From assembly GCA_030705695.1 (NCBI GenBank), contig JAUZPX010000119.1:1-5089 (forward strand): 5,089 nt of DNA. The letters are read 5' to 3'. Origin of the DNA: Bacillota bacterium (lineage in GTDB: Bacteria > Bacillota > Clostridia > Oscillospirales > Acutalibacteraceae). Below are positions 5,088 to 5,089 of the stretch, in pieces. Made by a program: the position numbers and the translations under genes. The notes under the pieces are model-generated. The model was not told where the DNA came from. It did not search any database and was given only the letters and a program-made list of their open reading frames with translations. Position 1 is the first letter of the stretch. Every line of letters begins with the position of its first letter.

Positions 5088-5089
5088 TG

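Noticed and set aside
1..5089. CRISPR array, tRNA, rRNA, insertion sequence or phage genes
   Set aside because: No regularly spaced repeats, RNA-gene folds, transposase motifs or terminal inverted repeats are visible anywhere in the window.

Overview
The window looks like chromosomal DNA from a low-GC, anaerobic Gram-positive bacterium, most likely a clostridium of the Ruminococcus/Oscillospiraceae type. The reasons are a clostridial-style glycogen synthase, an oxygen-sensitive class III ribonucleotide reductase with its activase, AT-rich spacers with sigma-A-like promoters, strong Shine-Dalgarno sequences and U-tailed terminators. This assignment is by recognition only; no search was run.

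Layout: (1) Bases 2-76 hold the last 24 codons of an upstream gene, probably the GlgD/GlgC-type partner of glycogen synthesis. (2) A short spacer carries a perfect 9-3-9 dyad and a TATAAT promoter. It leads into glgA (180-1607, TTG start), which ends at a clear intrinsic terminator (1630-1664). (3) A 330-bp AT-rich spacer (1608-1937) contains no gene. It holds two 13-bp-core matches to the NrdR box, two further good matches, and two candidate promoters. One pair of boxes is spaced exactly 31 bp apart. (4) nrdD (1938-4274) and nrdG (4348-4851) form an operon encoding the anaerobic ribonucleoside-triphosphate reductase and its radical-SAM activating enzyme. (5) A long perfect hairpin terminator (4862-4900) separates nrdG from a convergent minus-strand gene. 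Only the last 54 codons of that gene are present (4923-5087), and they resemble the C-terminus of a PstS-like solute-binding protein.

How the genes work together: GlgA extends alpha-1,4-glucan from ADP-glucose, presumably with the ADP-glucose pyrophosphorylase-type gene upstream. NrdG uses S-adenosylmethionine and a 4Fe-4S cluster to create the glycyl radical on NrdD, which then makes dNTPs without oxygen. The NrdR boxes upstream of nrdDG suggest repression by the ATP/dATP-sensing regulator NrdR, whose gene is not in the window.

I see no undescribed multi-gene system here. The parts most worth a second look are the NrdR-box cluster, including an identical copy fused to the glgA terminator; the dyad in front of glgA; and key-residue changes in GlgA (Lys15 to Gly) and in the zinc site of NrdD.
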